64,000 bases of DNA. Source: Carposina sasakii (Eukaryota > Arthropoda > Insecta > Lepidoptera > Carposinidae). The notes under the pieces were generated by a model that was not told where the DNA came from, did no database searches, and saw nothing but the letters and a program-made list of their open reading frames with translations. The DNA lies in NCBI GenBank assembly GCA_014607495.2, contig CP053157.1, positions 9,982,001 through 10,046,000 of the forward strand, in the 5' to 3' direction. The position numbers and the translations under genes were made by a program. Shown here piece by piece: positions 21,906 to 32,177 of this stretch (the stretch's first letter is position 1; every line of letters begins with the position of its first letter).

Positions 21906-22052
21906 GTCCCGATATTTCCGATAGTTAGATAGACTATCTGAAGGATAAAGTTGATGTTGTCTCTGTCTTGATGTAGTTTTAGAAAAAGAGCATCATATTT
22001 ATCCTTGACATAAGCTACCTGACTAAGTACTCGTATTGGAAAAAGTCGGCCC
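21906..22052 (+). mobile_element. MITE-2 copy, near full length
   Basis: The ends GTCCCGATATTTCCGATAG and TATTGGAAAAAGTCGGCCC are imperfect inverted repeats. Inside, TGATGTTGTCTCTGTCTTG faces AGAGCATCATATTTATCC, giving a hairpin-like element of about 147 bp with no coding capacity. Confidence 0.62.
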
Positions 22053-23070
22053 TAAAAAACATCAGTAATCACAACAAATCTCATGTAATTTACGTATCCA
22101 AAGTGAACGTATGTACTCGTACCTATATAAAGCAACGGAAATAATGAAGGTAATATTAGCTCTATTTTCGGCAGTTTTCTTTTACCGCGGACTTCGCTAT
22201 CACTATTCTAAAAGCGTACAGCGCGCATTGAAATGCTCTCGACCAAAGAGGCAACACAAAGAGGCTTTTACGTGGAAAGTGGCGCCACAACCCCTAAGAT
22301 GAATGCGGCGGTAGTGTAAGTGGCTTTCCAGATATAATCCGGATCCTAGCCTTACGGCTTCGTATAAATATGTTTAAATTTCAACTATAAAGTAGCAAAG
22401 GTTTTCTTTGGAAGTTCATGGAGCGGCGTTGGTAAGGCTTTACATATATTTATCCTGGATAAATTTTGTATAAACTTTTTATTCATATTTTGTTATATAA
22501 AATATGGGTCGCGGTTGGGAACAGGGCAAGAAGAAGAAGTTAAATATAGTTTTTGTTGGTTAGGTATATTTTAGAAGGACCTTTCGATAGAGTTCTTCTA
22601 TCCTATATTCTGCCAGTTTTCTATGTAGCAGTCAACCTGCTAGTAATGTTTTTTTAAATAAAGTACTAAAAATACAAGAATCAAGTTCATATCATACTTA
22701 CTAGCATTTATTACGGTACCTAAAACTAACAGCAAAACACTTAGCACCGTAATGACAAGCACACGCGTCTATCTCGCTCGTAAAGAGATATCAGACAATC
22801 GACGCTCATAGAGTAACAAAAATATAGAGTATAGTAATATTGTGGGCCTATTAAATCTAATTAAATAACCCAAGACAAGCGCAAGTAGTTCTTCGCAAAC
22901 ATTGCAATTTTTTTATCAATTTAAATATGAGAAAAGTCTAGCCTGCGCATTGTGCTTGCACATAGCTATTAGGATGTCCTTCGTGAGCCTCAAATACCTC
23001 TTCTTAATACTACCGAGTGCAAAAACATAAATTACAGTTTTACATGTCATAAGTAGGTATTATTATTATC
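22053..23070. other. Unassigned sequence
   Basis: A 63-codon plus frame (22111-22302) contains MKVILALFSAVFFYRGL, which could pass as a signal peptide, but nothing downstream supports a gene. A short LINE-tail-like piece (GGGAACAGGGCAAGAAGAAG) lies near 22519. Otherwise nothing seen. Confidence 0.3.
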
Positions 23071-23345
23071 GTGGCCGCGTGGTGCCGGCAGAGTAGAATT
23101 CGTACCACCCCATGTCTGCCCGTGGGTATCGTACGAGGCGATTAAGGGTTCCCGGGAGGTGGGCAGCAGCGCCTCCCGTGTAGACAACATAGTCCAAAAT
23201 ACAAACTGCGGTCACCAACCCGTCTGCCCAGCGTGGTGACTTGGGCAAATACCCCTCACGGCAGTCTTGTGGCGTGCCCACAAGAGGGGGAGGCCTACGT
23301 CTAGCAGTGGACTGCAATAGGCTGTTGATGATGATGATGATTATT
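23071..23345 (+). mobile_element. SINE-A copy, full length
   Basis: Starts GGCCGCGTGGTGCCGGCAGA GTAGAATTCGTACCACCCC, continues CCGTGGGTATCGTACGAGGC, and ends with the LINE-A-type terminus GGAGGCCTACGTCTAGCAGT GGACTGCAATAGGCTG and (ATG)n. The same 5' boundary appears inverted at 39845 and 29165. About 270 bp, no open frame of note, and no clear tRNA A or B box. Confidence 0.8.
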
Positions 23346-23349
23346 ATCG

Positions 23350-23715
23350 TAACAGGACATACACACGGCTGTGTTCCCATATTACCTAAAGTATCTGGGT
23401 ACTACGGGTTCATGGATAAGATCCCACACTCCCGTTTAGCATAGCGAGTATAGATGAAAATGGTCAGTGACAAGATGCTAGCCCATCGTTTGAGAGAATG
23501 CCCAAGTACAATATTCCGCTAATTCGTATTGCGTACAATTATTTACAATGCATGTACATTATGTACGTTCAACGTACATTCTTTTTTAGATAAACTTGAA
23601 CGCTATTTATGAAGGTGGCTCTGCTGGGGAGTATGACACCGAGTTACTTAGTCGACTCTTACGACATGCACCAAAGGAGATGTATGCAGCTGATATTTTC
23701 TAGTGAAACAAAAGA
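23350..23715 (-). repeat. SINE-C copy split by unrelated sequence
   Basis: Inverted SINE-C landmarks run 23350-23510 (CACGGCTGTGTTCCC, GATAAGATCCCACACTCCCG TTTAGCATAGCG, GTCAGTGACAAGATGCTAGC) and resume 23640-23715 (GAGTTACTTAGTCGACTCTT ACGACATGC, GCAGCTGATATTTTCTAGTG). The 130 bp between them are not family sequence. Confidence 0.6.
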
Positions 23716-24027
23716 CGCGTGACGCCCGAAAGACATATGTAATTATGTGTCTAAGCGATGATTTTAAAGATCGTACCTGTGCTTACGACTTAATTCATAC
23801 TTAGTCAAATTAGGCAGCGCTTTATTTATTAGCGCTCTATATATGATTACTCTATGACCTAACCGCCCTCATAAACTAGAGATAACTTTGATGACGGGAT
23901 CCCAACAACGCGGGTTAAAATGTACAGTTTACCAAAAAAAAACGCTAGCTCAATGGTTTTATAAAGATAAAAAAGGTAGAGTAAAACTAGCCCTTTTGTT
24001 AAAACACAAAAAACAATGTACCTATAA

Positions 24028-24205
24028 TACATAATCACGCCTTTATCCCTTTCGAGGTAGGCAGAGCACCAAGGGCCGATAGAACCACATGGTGCCACTT
24101 CTGACCGATTTTGAGGGTATAGTTCAGACGTGGGTACAAGATCGGTTAGTAGTGACAGGTGGTCAACCCACCGCCAACAAAACACCAAGTCCCTCTTGTC
24201 CCTTA
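24028..24205 (-). mobile_element. SINE-B copy
   Basis: ACATAATCACGCCTTTATCC C, GGTAGGCAGAGCACCAAGGG CCGATAGAACCACATGGTGC, GACAGGTGGTCAACCCACCG and ACACCAAGTCCCTCTTGTCC C are family sequence in inverted order. Confidence 0.72.
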
Positions 24206-24250
24206 TTTATTTATTTATTGTAAAAAGTATAACAGTCGTATGTTGGAAGA

Positions 24251-24448
24251 ATCCTACTAATATTATAAAGGCGAAAGTTTGTAAGTATGAATGGATGGAT
24301 GAATGAATATTTGTTTGTTACTCTTTCATGTAAAAACGGCTGGAGCGATTTTAATTAAATTTGGTATGGAGTTAGATGACAGCCCGGATTAACACATAGT
24401 CTACTTTTTATCTCGGGAAAATATTTTGATATATTTATACTTATATAA
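24251..24448 (+). mobile_element. Helitron 5' portion
   Basis: TCCTACTAATATTATAAAGG at 24248-24267 is the 5' terminus type (TC..TACTAATATTATAAA). The body has GAGCGATTTTAATTAAATTT GGTATGGAGTTAG and CTTTTTATCTCGGGAAAATA TTT as in other copies. A LINE-A insertion follows and no 3' terminus was found beyond it. Confidence 0.65.
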
Positions 24449-24458
24449 TTTAGGTTTA

Positions 24459-24711
24459 GGTAGCAGACTGAAGTGGCAGTGGGCAGGCTACATCTGTCGT
24501 AGAACCGATGGACGGTGGAGTAAGCGGGTTCTCGAATGGAGAACACGCCTCGGCAAGCGTAGCGTTGGGCGACCTCTGGCCAGATGGACCGATGACTTAA
24601 AGAGGACGGCTGGTAGTGACTGGATGGCAAAAACGGGAGATCGAGCAATGAAGCGTACTCTGGGGGAGATCTACGTCCAGCAGTGGACTGCAATAGGCTG
24701 ACGCCGATGAC
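24459..24711 (+). mobile_element. LINE-A 5'-truncated insertion with 10-bp target duplication
   Basis: The frame encodes LKWQWAGYICRRTDGRWSKR then VLEWRTRLGKRSVGRPLARW and ends GEIYVQQWTAIG with a stop at 24701, the C-terminus of LINE-A's reverse transcriptase polyprotein. TTTAGGTTTA is repeated exactly at 24449-24458 and 24712-24721. The frame is open but only about 80 codons remain. Confidence 0.8.
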
Positions 24712-24721
24712 TTTAGGTTTA

Positions 24722-25182
24722 CCTAAAAAAAATTCCGATATTTGTCTGTAATAAATGAAATAATACACACATCAATTTTCTTAATATTTCACAATATCAA
24801 AATTAAACATCGCACCTCAATACATTCCCCTTTATATAGTACACACAAGCCTGTACTTTAAAATTAATTACACTATCAGGCGACTATGTCGGCACCTTCG
24901 CCCAGCAATGTCGCATATCAGTGCAGCATTACACCCTGTTTCCCCTTCGCCGTTGTTGGGTAAACACCGACGGTAATGATCCTGCGTAATGACTTCATTT
25001 CAGTTTTATAAGCAGTTGGCCGAATCTCGGGGGAATGAGCTGGTATGGGATAAACGGTTGTTTATAGGGAAGTTCTTATACGTGAGGCCGTGGATGTGTT
25101 TATGTAGTTTTATTAAACCATTTTATATTTTAGAGTTGTAGACAATTATCACTTTTTACACGCTTTACCATAGGTTCTTTAT
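24722..25182. other. Unassigned sequence
   Basis: No gene or repeat recognised. Confidence 0.35.
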
Positions 25183-25320
25183 AAAATTATTAATAAATAA
25201 ATGGAAAAAATTCCTCACCCGAGTGGGAATCGAACCCACGACCTCTGCATTCCGTGCTAGTGCTCTTACCACTGAGCTATCGGGTCAATTACTCGGATGA
25301 CGAATTTAACCATCTCTTTT
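25183..25320 (-). repeat. SINE-E copy, tRNA-derived
   Basis: On the minus strand, TTCGTCATCCGAGTAATT is followed by GATAGCTCAGTGGTAAGAGC (D-arm and A-box-like) and GTCGTGGGTTCGATTCCCAC (T-arm with B box GGTTCGATTCC), then TTTTTTCCATTTATTTATTA. Six acceptor pairs form (ACCCGA/TCGGGT) but the anticodon stem does not. The same flanks recur at 51940-52085, so this is a SINE, not a working tRNA gene. Confidence 0.75.
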
Positions 25321-25478
25321 CTAAATTACATATTGTTCTTTGTTTTAAATTTTAGCAGTTTTAATTCTGCTTTCGTATATAATGTAGGTACTGTATAAAG
25401 TTTAGTTTGAAATATTCTTTCTTTAACAAAATTCCTTAAAAGTAGAAAGAATGTAGTGCATTTATATTATTCCCTAAA

Positions 25479-25946
25479 CTAGTGGACGCCCGCGACGTCG
25501 TCCGCGTGAATTGCAGAAAAAACAAAAAGTCGAAATTATCTGGGATAAAAATATTTTCCCGGGATAAAAAGTAGCCTATGTGTTAATCCAGAGTGTCAGC
25601 TAACTCTATCATCAAATTTACAGCCCTGAGAAGTCCACTGTTGGTCATAGACCTCCCCCAACAACCTCCACTCCGACCGGTCGGAAGCCGCCTGCATCCA
25701 ACCGACGCCCGCGACCTCGGCCAGGTCGTCCGTCCACCTCGCGGGTGGCCTTCCCACGCTGCGCTTGCCGATACGTGGTATCCACTCTAGAACTTTCCGA
25801 CTCCATCGGCCATCAGTTCTTCGAGCTATGTGCCCTGCCCACTTCAGCTAACTCCATACCAAATTTTTATAAAATAGCCCCAGCCGTTTTTACGTGAAAG
25901 AGTAACAAACATCCATTCATACTTACAAACTTTCGCGTTTATAATA
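25479..25946 (-). mobile_element. Non-autonomous Helitron carrying a LINE-A insertion
   Basis: On the minus strand it ends GGACGACGTCGCGGGCGTCC ACTAG (CTAG at 25482-25479). The body (TTTATCCCGGGAAAATATTT) matches the 33400-33558 copy. The outer edge stops at AATATT without the usual TC. TATTCCCTAAA lies on both sides (25468-25478, 25945-25955), overlapping the 5' edge. Confidence 0.7.
25621..25845 (-). mobile_element. LINE-A 3' insertion inside the Helitron
   Basis: On the minus strand it encodes AEW-type sequence matching residues 376-453 of the 41891-43252 frame (CTGAAGTGGGCAGGGCACAT, TGGGAAGGCCACCCGCGAGG) and ends CTCAGGGCTGTAAAT. Related segments CAGCTAACTC(T)AT..CAAATTT flank it at 25597-25620 and 25845-25866 as a diverged target duplication. 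Confidence 0.78.
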
Positions 25947-25955
25947 TTCCCTAAA

Positions 25956-26427
25956 TATTCAGTTATTTTTAAAATACAAATCAGTATTTACCTACCATGA
26001 AAAATTCACTTAACATGCACTTGAAATGCACATACATCATTATTATCATACCAACTGTACTTGTATATAAAAACATAACTTCCTGGCACGTAGCACTTTA
26101 ACATCCGTAGCGGTGCTACGTCGCATCTGATAGCTACGAGGCTGCTACGAGCTACGCGCCGCCGCCGTTTCGCTCTCTCAATTAAGATAAGAGAGAGATG
26201 GCGATAAGCTAATGAGGGGTACTCTACTGTTTTACTAAATAACAACTCGTGGTATTTACTAACGTAGTTAGACATTAAGTAAGTTTTTTGATATAGTGTT
26301 TGCATAACAAGAAAATTCTTGGGTAAGTTAAATGGAAATGAAATATGTAGTAAAACGTAAGTACCAAAAATTTTATAATTGTTATAGTTAGGTTCAAGTG
26401 CTATTTCTGACCCATAAGTTACTTCGT
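25956..26427. other. Unassigned sequence with a CTACG-rich patch
   Basis: Between 26095 and 26165, CTACG/CGTAG-type motifs occur repeatedly in both orientations (ACATCCGTAGCGGTGCTACG, GCTACGAGGCTGCTACGAGC). A similar patch lies at 48220-48275. No gene seen. Confidence 0.35.
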
Positions 26428-26530
26428 CTTCAGCCTATTGCACATTGCCACAGGGGGGTTTTGCCCATAATCACCACGCTGCAGACGGGTTGGTGACCGC
26501 AGTGTGATTTTCGGACTATGTTGTCAGTAC
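26428..26530 (-). repeat. SINE-A fragment
   Basis: TCTTCAGCCTATTGCA jumps directly to CATTGCCACAGGGGGGTTTT GCCCATAATCACCACGCTG and ends at GACTATGTTGTCAGTACG. It lacks the GTCCACTGCTGGACG block and the outer half. Confidence 0.65.
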
Positions 26531-26795
26531 GTTAGTACGCGCAGTAAGTTACTTAAAACAAAAGAAAGTTACACAAAACTATTTTTCCACTGGCGTAATA
26601 CAACATACTCCATTATATAAAAATAAAATAAAATCATTATGATAATGCAAATCCAACAAGTTTATACATTTATAAGTAAATCAATGATTAAAACATGATT
26701 TATAAACATAATTTAGACGACAATGTTCTAACTTATCACAAACATATTAAATGTTTTTTGTGTTACATAATTAGGTATGTTGTGTTTCTTTATTA

Positions 26796-27280
26796 TCTAT
26801 ACTAATATTATAAAGAGGTAAAGTTTGTGTGTTTGTATATTTGTTAAATTGTAAGGGGTAATCTCGGGATCTACTGAACTGATTTTTAAAATTCTTTCAC
26901 CGTTAGAATCCTTATTGGACCTGGATGAACATAGGCTATAAGAATTTCTCGTATGATATTCTGACAACTGCGATACATATCAATTTGAAATTGGACCTGT
27001 ATGTTTATTAGGGACTGCGAGGGAGCACTGAGAAGGGATTTCCCGAAATTTCCGTGGGAAGGGGAGTTACGGGAATTTAAAATTTTTACGAAAACCGCTA
27101 TTTATACGAAGCTGAAATCGGATTAGGGCTACAAGGAAGCTCTAAGAACGGATTTCCCGAAATTCCCACGGGAAGGGGACCAACGGGAGTTCCAAATTTT
27201 AACGAAAACCGCTGTACTTATATATGAAGTTGTAGCTGTATACTGATATGTACCGAAGCGAAGCGAGGGCGGGCTACTAG
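26796..27280 (+). mobile_element. Non-autonomous Helitron, 485 bp, intact termini
   Basis: Begins TCTATACTAATATTATAAAG directly after A (26795) and ends GGGCGGGCTACTAG directly before T (27281): the TC...CTRR ends and A/T insertion site of Helitrons. The interior repeats a block twice (GAGCACTGAGAAGGGATTTC CCGAAATT and GCTCTAAGAACGGATTTCCC). No coding capacity. Confidence 0.78.
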
Positions 27281-28221
27281 TTCTGTATACTCAGGGGAAG
27301 GAATAGTAGTTAATTCAATAATAACTATTCGCACGAAGTTATTGCGTAGTTCGGGAATAGTTTTATTTTTATTTCTGCGAAATTATTCGTAGAGATACGA
27401 GTATGTATGTTGGTTAGTTAGTAAGCATTACCGCGCACTAAGGAATGTAATTATCAATTACCAGGAATTTAAGTAAAGGTTGAGTAGAAAGGCCACTGGA
27501 AAAAGTAGTTTCTCTTACTGTGTAAACACAAAATTCCTGTACAGCTATAACATTACATATAGACATTCATTCACTACACTCAAGCACAGCGACAATCACC
27601 TGACCTCCATAAAACCTAATAAAAGCAAGCCTACGATCACGTAAGCCCTAACTTTTCCCAAAAGAACAGTGTAATTTCTGCGCTCGCGTGTCTAGTATAA
27701 CCATTCCTTTTATTACACACTAAGCACATATTGTTCGCTCCATTCTAAGAGTAGGGTTAGCACATAAATCGCTAATGGTAGGTGGGAACTCGAATAATTC
27801 ACCTCGAGCGCTGTAATGGGCTAGAGAGCGCGTATAAACAATAAAAAGCCATAAAATGCGGGAGAGTGATTTTTTTTCGCACGCTACACGAGAATGGATT
27901 CTGCATGTTATTTGAATAATCGGTTATGACATTAGAGTTCATATTTCAGGAAGTTTGAACTACTTCTGAGAAGTCGTTGCTATCTTACTGCGGAGTATTC
28001 CTATGAATAAGTTTAGTGAAGTGTTAAAATAATAATGACGCAAGCTCTAAACCAACATACACGATAGCGTGCTACTTTACTGAACGTGGCGTGGTCTCTC
28101 TGTGTTAAAAATATTAAACATAACCTATTTACAGATAGCTTTGAACGCTTGCGACTTCCACTACGACAACGTGAACTATTGACGAAAGCACCTTCCATCT
28201 TTCCAAAACGTTCATTGATCT
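27281..28221. other. Unassigned sequence
   Basis: No gene recognised. The patch 27800-27900 is slightly GC-richer without a clear identity. Confidence 0.35.
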
Positions 28222-28494
28222 GGGGGCAATTCTTGAAAATTTTTGAACCGAAACGCAACCACTAACGAACCGTTAACGAAACGCGGTGCGAAGCAATATA
28301 TACTTACCACTTGAGTATTAAGGATATTTTAGCACGCATCGTTCGCGAGTATGACAGAGTAAAAACAAATATCTGTCTCGTGCTAAAATTTGTCTAATTA
28401 CGTCACCGTAAAGTAATTATTGCTTTGTTTAGAGCGTCTACAACGGTTCCGTTTCGGCTTCGTTCCAACTTAGACTTTTCGAGAATTGGCCCCC
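28222..28494 (+). mobile_element. MITE-3 copy 1, 273 bp
   Basis: The ends GGGGGCAATTCTTGAAAAT and CTTTTCGAGAATTGGCCCCC are inverted repeats. The interior (GAACCGAAACGCAACCACTA, ACGAAACGCGGTGCGAAG) matches the copy at 55774-56047 over its length. Flanks TGATCT and TGATAT resemble each other, but the target duplication is not settled. Confidence 0.75.
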
Positions 28495-28936
28495 TGATAT
28501 ATTCTGTAATGATGATAACAAACATTCTCCCAAAGCTAAGATCTAAACATTGTTATTAGCAGCTTCAAGTCCCAAAACGTGGTCAATATGAAATGGCGGT
28601 CGATAAAATTAGGACGTATTATATTGTTGTATGTTTATTTCTAGTCACGTTTGACTGCGTGGACGTGGGTTGTATTCCACGAAATTGTAAATAATAATAT
28701 AACGCTACAATAAACCTTCACACGGGATATGTATAATATGTATTTGTGATACCTACCTTAGAATATATATGTATAAACTGGATCTTTATTTAGATCGCAA
28801 ATTTATAAATAAAAAATTGTACTTTGTGAAAAAAGCTATCTGTATATTAGTCCATTATCTTTGTAAATGAATATATTTTACATTTCGTTTTTTAATGCCA
28901 ATCATTTGAAAATACTTACCATTTTAGCACCAAATG

Positions 28937-29165
28937 CTTCTTCTTCTTCTTCAACCTATTGCAGTCCACTGCTGGACGTAGGCCTCCCCCAGGGCACGCC
29001 ACAAGGCTACTGCAACAAGGGGGTTTTGCAGGCGGGTTGGTAACCGCAGTCCGATTTTCGGACTATGTTGTCAGCACGGGAGGCGCTGCTGCCCACCTCC
29101 CGGAAACCCTTAATCGCCTCGTACGATACCCACGGGCAGGCAGGGGTGGTACAAACTCTACTCTA
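28937..29165 (-). mobile_element. SINE-A copy
   Basis: TTCTTCTTCTTC tail, AACCTATTGCAGTCCACTGC TGGACGTAGGCC, GGCGGGTTGGTAACCGCAGT, GGGAGGCGCTGCTGCCCACC and the far end GGGGTGGTACAAACTCTACT CTACC. Near full length, with a TTC-type tail instead of CAT. Confidence 0.78.
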
Positions 29166-30299
29166 CCAAATGCTTAGTTATGTAAAATTATCATGTTATA
29201 TTTATTATATAGGTAGGTATAATATAAATAATATTTAAGTTCAATCAATAAAGGTCGCAATACCATAAAAATGTCACACACTGGACATTCCTACCATTGT
29301 TTACCAGATATAAATTTGGTTATGAAAATTTAACTGCCTATAAATCTGTATAGGGAAATAAATATACCAAGATTCACACACGCGTTTCATGACCGTTTTA
29401 TGTTCTTTTAGACCAATAATAACTCTTTAAGGAAAACTTTCACAGAAAAATGTCTAAGGATGCTATTTTTATATAGGTATATTAGGTTACTTACATTACT
29501 GCCTGAAAGTATAAATTAGGTCTTAGGTACTTACTATTGCATCATTAATTATTACATTCAGAAGGAAATTAACACTATTTCTTTCCATTTTACAATATTT
29601 TGTTAGCTCGCTAGACATTGTCCAACATGACGTAGAACGCGACAATGGATTAGTTATATGGATATTTATAGTATATAACCCCATAGCTTTAGATGGGCTT
29701 CTGGGACAGCGTACTGCTAACATAGTGGCCGGGTACGTACGCAAAACGACATCCTCTGCACGATGTCGAAATGTGAAAAGTTCCTTCAAGGCCGCTAATA
29801 TAATGTCACCGCTATGCTAGGAAACTATAGCTTCATTACTAACACTGGACATTACAACTAAAGGCCACTATCACGCTGCAATAGATATATTTCGTACTGC
29901 AGCCGCATCAGCAGAATGCATATACTATGACACAATTACTAGCAGCCATAACGCCTCGTTTGAGTGCGCGGTCGGACGCCATTGTTTCGGCAAATAATAG
30001 TTTTGGTTGCACAGTAATCGCTTGTATGTGTTGTGCATTGAAATGCGCGCTGAAATGTTCATAACCTTACTGGAATGTTAGTGTAATCTATTTGGTATTG
30101 CGTTCGTTATGCAGCGTGTATGTTTATCGAAATTCTAGCTATATGATAATAGCCCACTGTAGAGAACCTTTCCCTAAAAGATTCGTAATCGCATGTTTAT
30201 TTTTCTAATGATCATTTCTTTAGAAATTTCTTCATAACAAATGGAAAAATATAGCCGAGATTTTTAGTCTTGAATTTTTTCTCTTTAGGATAGCTCAAT
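29166..30299. other. Unassigned sequence
   Basis: An 88-codon minus frame (29523-29789) contains no recognised domain. The part 29880-30010 is GC-richer. Nothing supported. Confidence 0.3.
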
Positions 30300-30534
30300 A
30301 TACGTGCACCTTCGAGTCGAACGGCGTAGGTTCGATCCCCTGTCACAACCTTTTCTTTGGATTTATATCATATGCGGATTTTAATGCCAAACTTGTCACA
30401 TAAGTACGATTGATCCTAGGCCTGATCTCTCTCTAGTCGTGTCAGATTTCCATTACATCGAATTATGATAGTGGGGGAATAGAGAGTGCACATGTGTTTA
30501 CGTACGTATTTGTGCACTATAATATCTTTTCCGC
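30300..30534 (+). repeat. tRNA-like SINE head and body, family unclear
   Basis: GTAGGTTCGATCCCCTG at 30327-30343 fits a B box in a tRNA-like context. Downstream, GTGTCAGATTTCCATTACAT CGAATTATGATAGTGGGGGA ATAGAGAGTGCAC resembles a moth retroposon known to me from memory. It runs into SINE-D. Confidence 0.4.
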
Positions 30535-30745
30535 TCTTGGGTTCGAAACCCGGTAGGTGCAAACATTGATATGATGAATATCGATGTTTGTTTCCGAGTC
30601 ATGGATGTTTCTATACTTATCTATGTATTAATATACCGTTGCTTAGTACCCACGACACAAGACCTTATGGATCTTAATGTGGGACTAGGTTAATGTGTTG
30701 TGTAGTGTGTAAATATTTGTGAATATTTATTTATTTATTTATTTA
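30535..30745 (+). repeat. SINE-D copy with (TTTA)n tail
   Basis: Starts within the tRNA-like head (CTTGGGTTCGAAACCCGG), continues GTGCAAACATTGATATGATG AATATCGATGTTTG, CGAGTCATGGATG and CCGTTGCTTAGTACCCACGA, and ends TATTTATTTATTTATTTA. It matches the inverted full copy at 59912-60141. Confidence 0.75.
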
Positions 30746-31054
30746 CGAATTTATGAGCCGTTGTTAAACGAGCTTGCTACCCTGTTCATTCGATTTATAC
30801 TGTGTATGATATAGAACGAAGCATGTTACTCTAGAATTTGTGTCTATACATTCTACGTTATCGGAACATATAAACGAGCTGTTTCTCCAGATAACGTACT
30901 AGTATATGCGTTGTAAAGGCGTATTCACAGCGTCCCACAACGGGAGCCTTAATGAAGAACGGATTACTGCCGCAGTACGCAGGTGTGATGCAACATCGAT
31001 AGTGTAGAGCTATTGGAAATAATTGATATTGTATACGTCATACATACTTACACC

Positions 31055-31190
31055 TACACATACACCCCTGTGTTGAGATAGCCAGAACTGAAGGAGATCC
31101 CATAGCCACGTTTAGTGTGGCAAGACCAGATGTCAGAAAAAATCATTGTCACGTTTGTTAGTTCATCACCACTAATAAGAAACGAATTTG
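31055..31190 (-). repeat. SINE-C copy, partial
   Basis: TACACCCCTGTGTTGAGATA GCCAGAACTGAAGGAGATCC CATAGCCACGTTTAGTGTGG is inverted family sequence. Confidence 0.6.
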
Positions 31191-31379
31191 AAAATTGTAT
31201 AGTATACCACTTAGCTAACACTCAATACATAAACAATACTTGAGTAAATAAAATAGTATAAATACAAAGTATTCCCTTATATATAGTTAACTAGGTAGGT
31301 AAATTGTTTATCTATATAAAAACAATACAAAATAAACATCAAATAAAAAAAATTAATCGTTATCAATTTGCAAGATGCA

Positions 31380-31680
31380 AATCAAGTTAGCGCTTCATAA
31401 ATGAAACAGCCAACAATTTTCCGAGCTTTGTTTTTAAAATTGGCCAAATTGGCAGGTGTGTACTTGTTAGCCCTGACGAGGCGTGGCCAATCCAATTTGC
31501 AATTACTGCAAAAATATCGCCGGTGCGAGTTAAATCAGGCCGTTATTATTGCGTTCATTTGGCGAAGGCTTATCGGTAATATTGTAAAGCAATGAAAGCG
31601 TGTTGTTTTTGTTTTGTTTGGCACGGATGTAAAGGAGGCAATAAAAGAGTGTTGTTGGTTCGGAGGCTGAGTCTATACTG
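31380..31680. other. Repeat-free GC-richer block, possible conserved noncoding element
   Basis: The block matches no family in the window and holds clustered motif-like words (TTGGCAGGTGTG with a CAGGTG E-box, GGCCAATCCAAT, TTATTATTGCG). A 64-codon frame (31401-31595) has no recognised domain. Regulatory function is a guess. Confidence 0.2.
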
Positions 31681-31884
31681 TCTCATCATTAACCTAACTT
31701 ATATACTAAATATATAACTAAGAGTGGGAGAGTGTCACCACACTACACGGGGCTTTATATGGATTACGGTTTTCTGTAATGCTGTACTGTAGTGAGACCA
31801 AAGGATATTTTTTAATAAGCTTTGTGTATAAATATAAATTGTATTCAGCGTATTTACTTCGTGCAATTTCCATGATTTCACTAA

Positions 31885-32070
31885 AGTCGGTACACTATTA
31901 AAAACGATGTATTCTCTACATCATCAGTTGCATCTCCTTCCATTCATATCGTAAGGTTTGACTAAGGAACTCAGGGATTCTCTCAGGAGATCTGTCCGAG
32001 CTAAACGTGGCTGTTAGATATCCATTATAATCTCCATCGAAATCACAACCGTGTGTATACTTATATGTAT
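31885..32070 (+). repeat. SINE-C copy
   Basis: CATCATCAGTTGCATCTCCT TCC, GACTAAGGAACTCAGGGATT CTCTCAGGAGAT, GCTAAACGTGGCTG and ACAACCGTGTGTATAC appear in family order. Confidence 0.65.
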
Positions 32071-32177
32071 GTAGGAATTGTTTTTAAGGTGTGTTTGGTT
32101 AGAAAAGTATGGCCAAGTGTTCTAATCAAATAATATGATGTTACCACTGAATACACCGATTTTCGCAATGAAACCTA

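Noticed and set aside
24426..24701. Stand-alone 91-codon protein gene
   Set aside because: It is the LINE-A C-terminus with a few upstream Helitron codons, bounded by a target duplication.
25214..25290. tRNA gene on the minus strand
   Set aside because: D-arm and T-arm look right, but the anticodon stem does not pair and the same non-tRNA flanks recur at 51940-52085 and 56310-56521. It is a SINE head.
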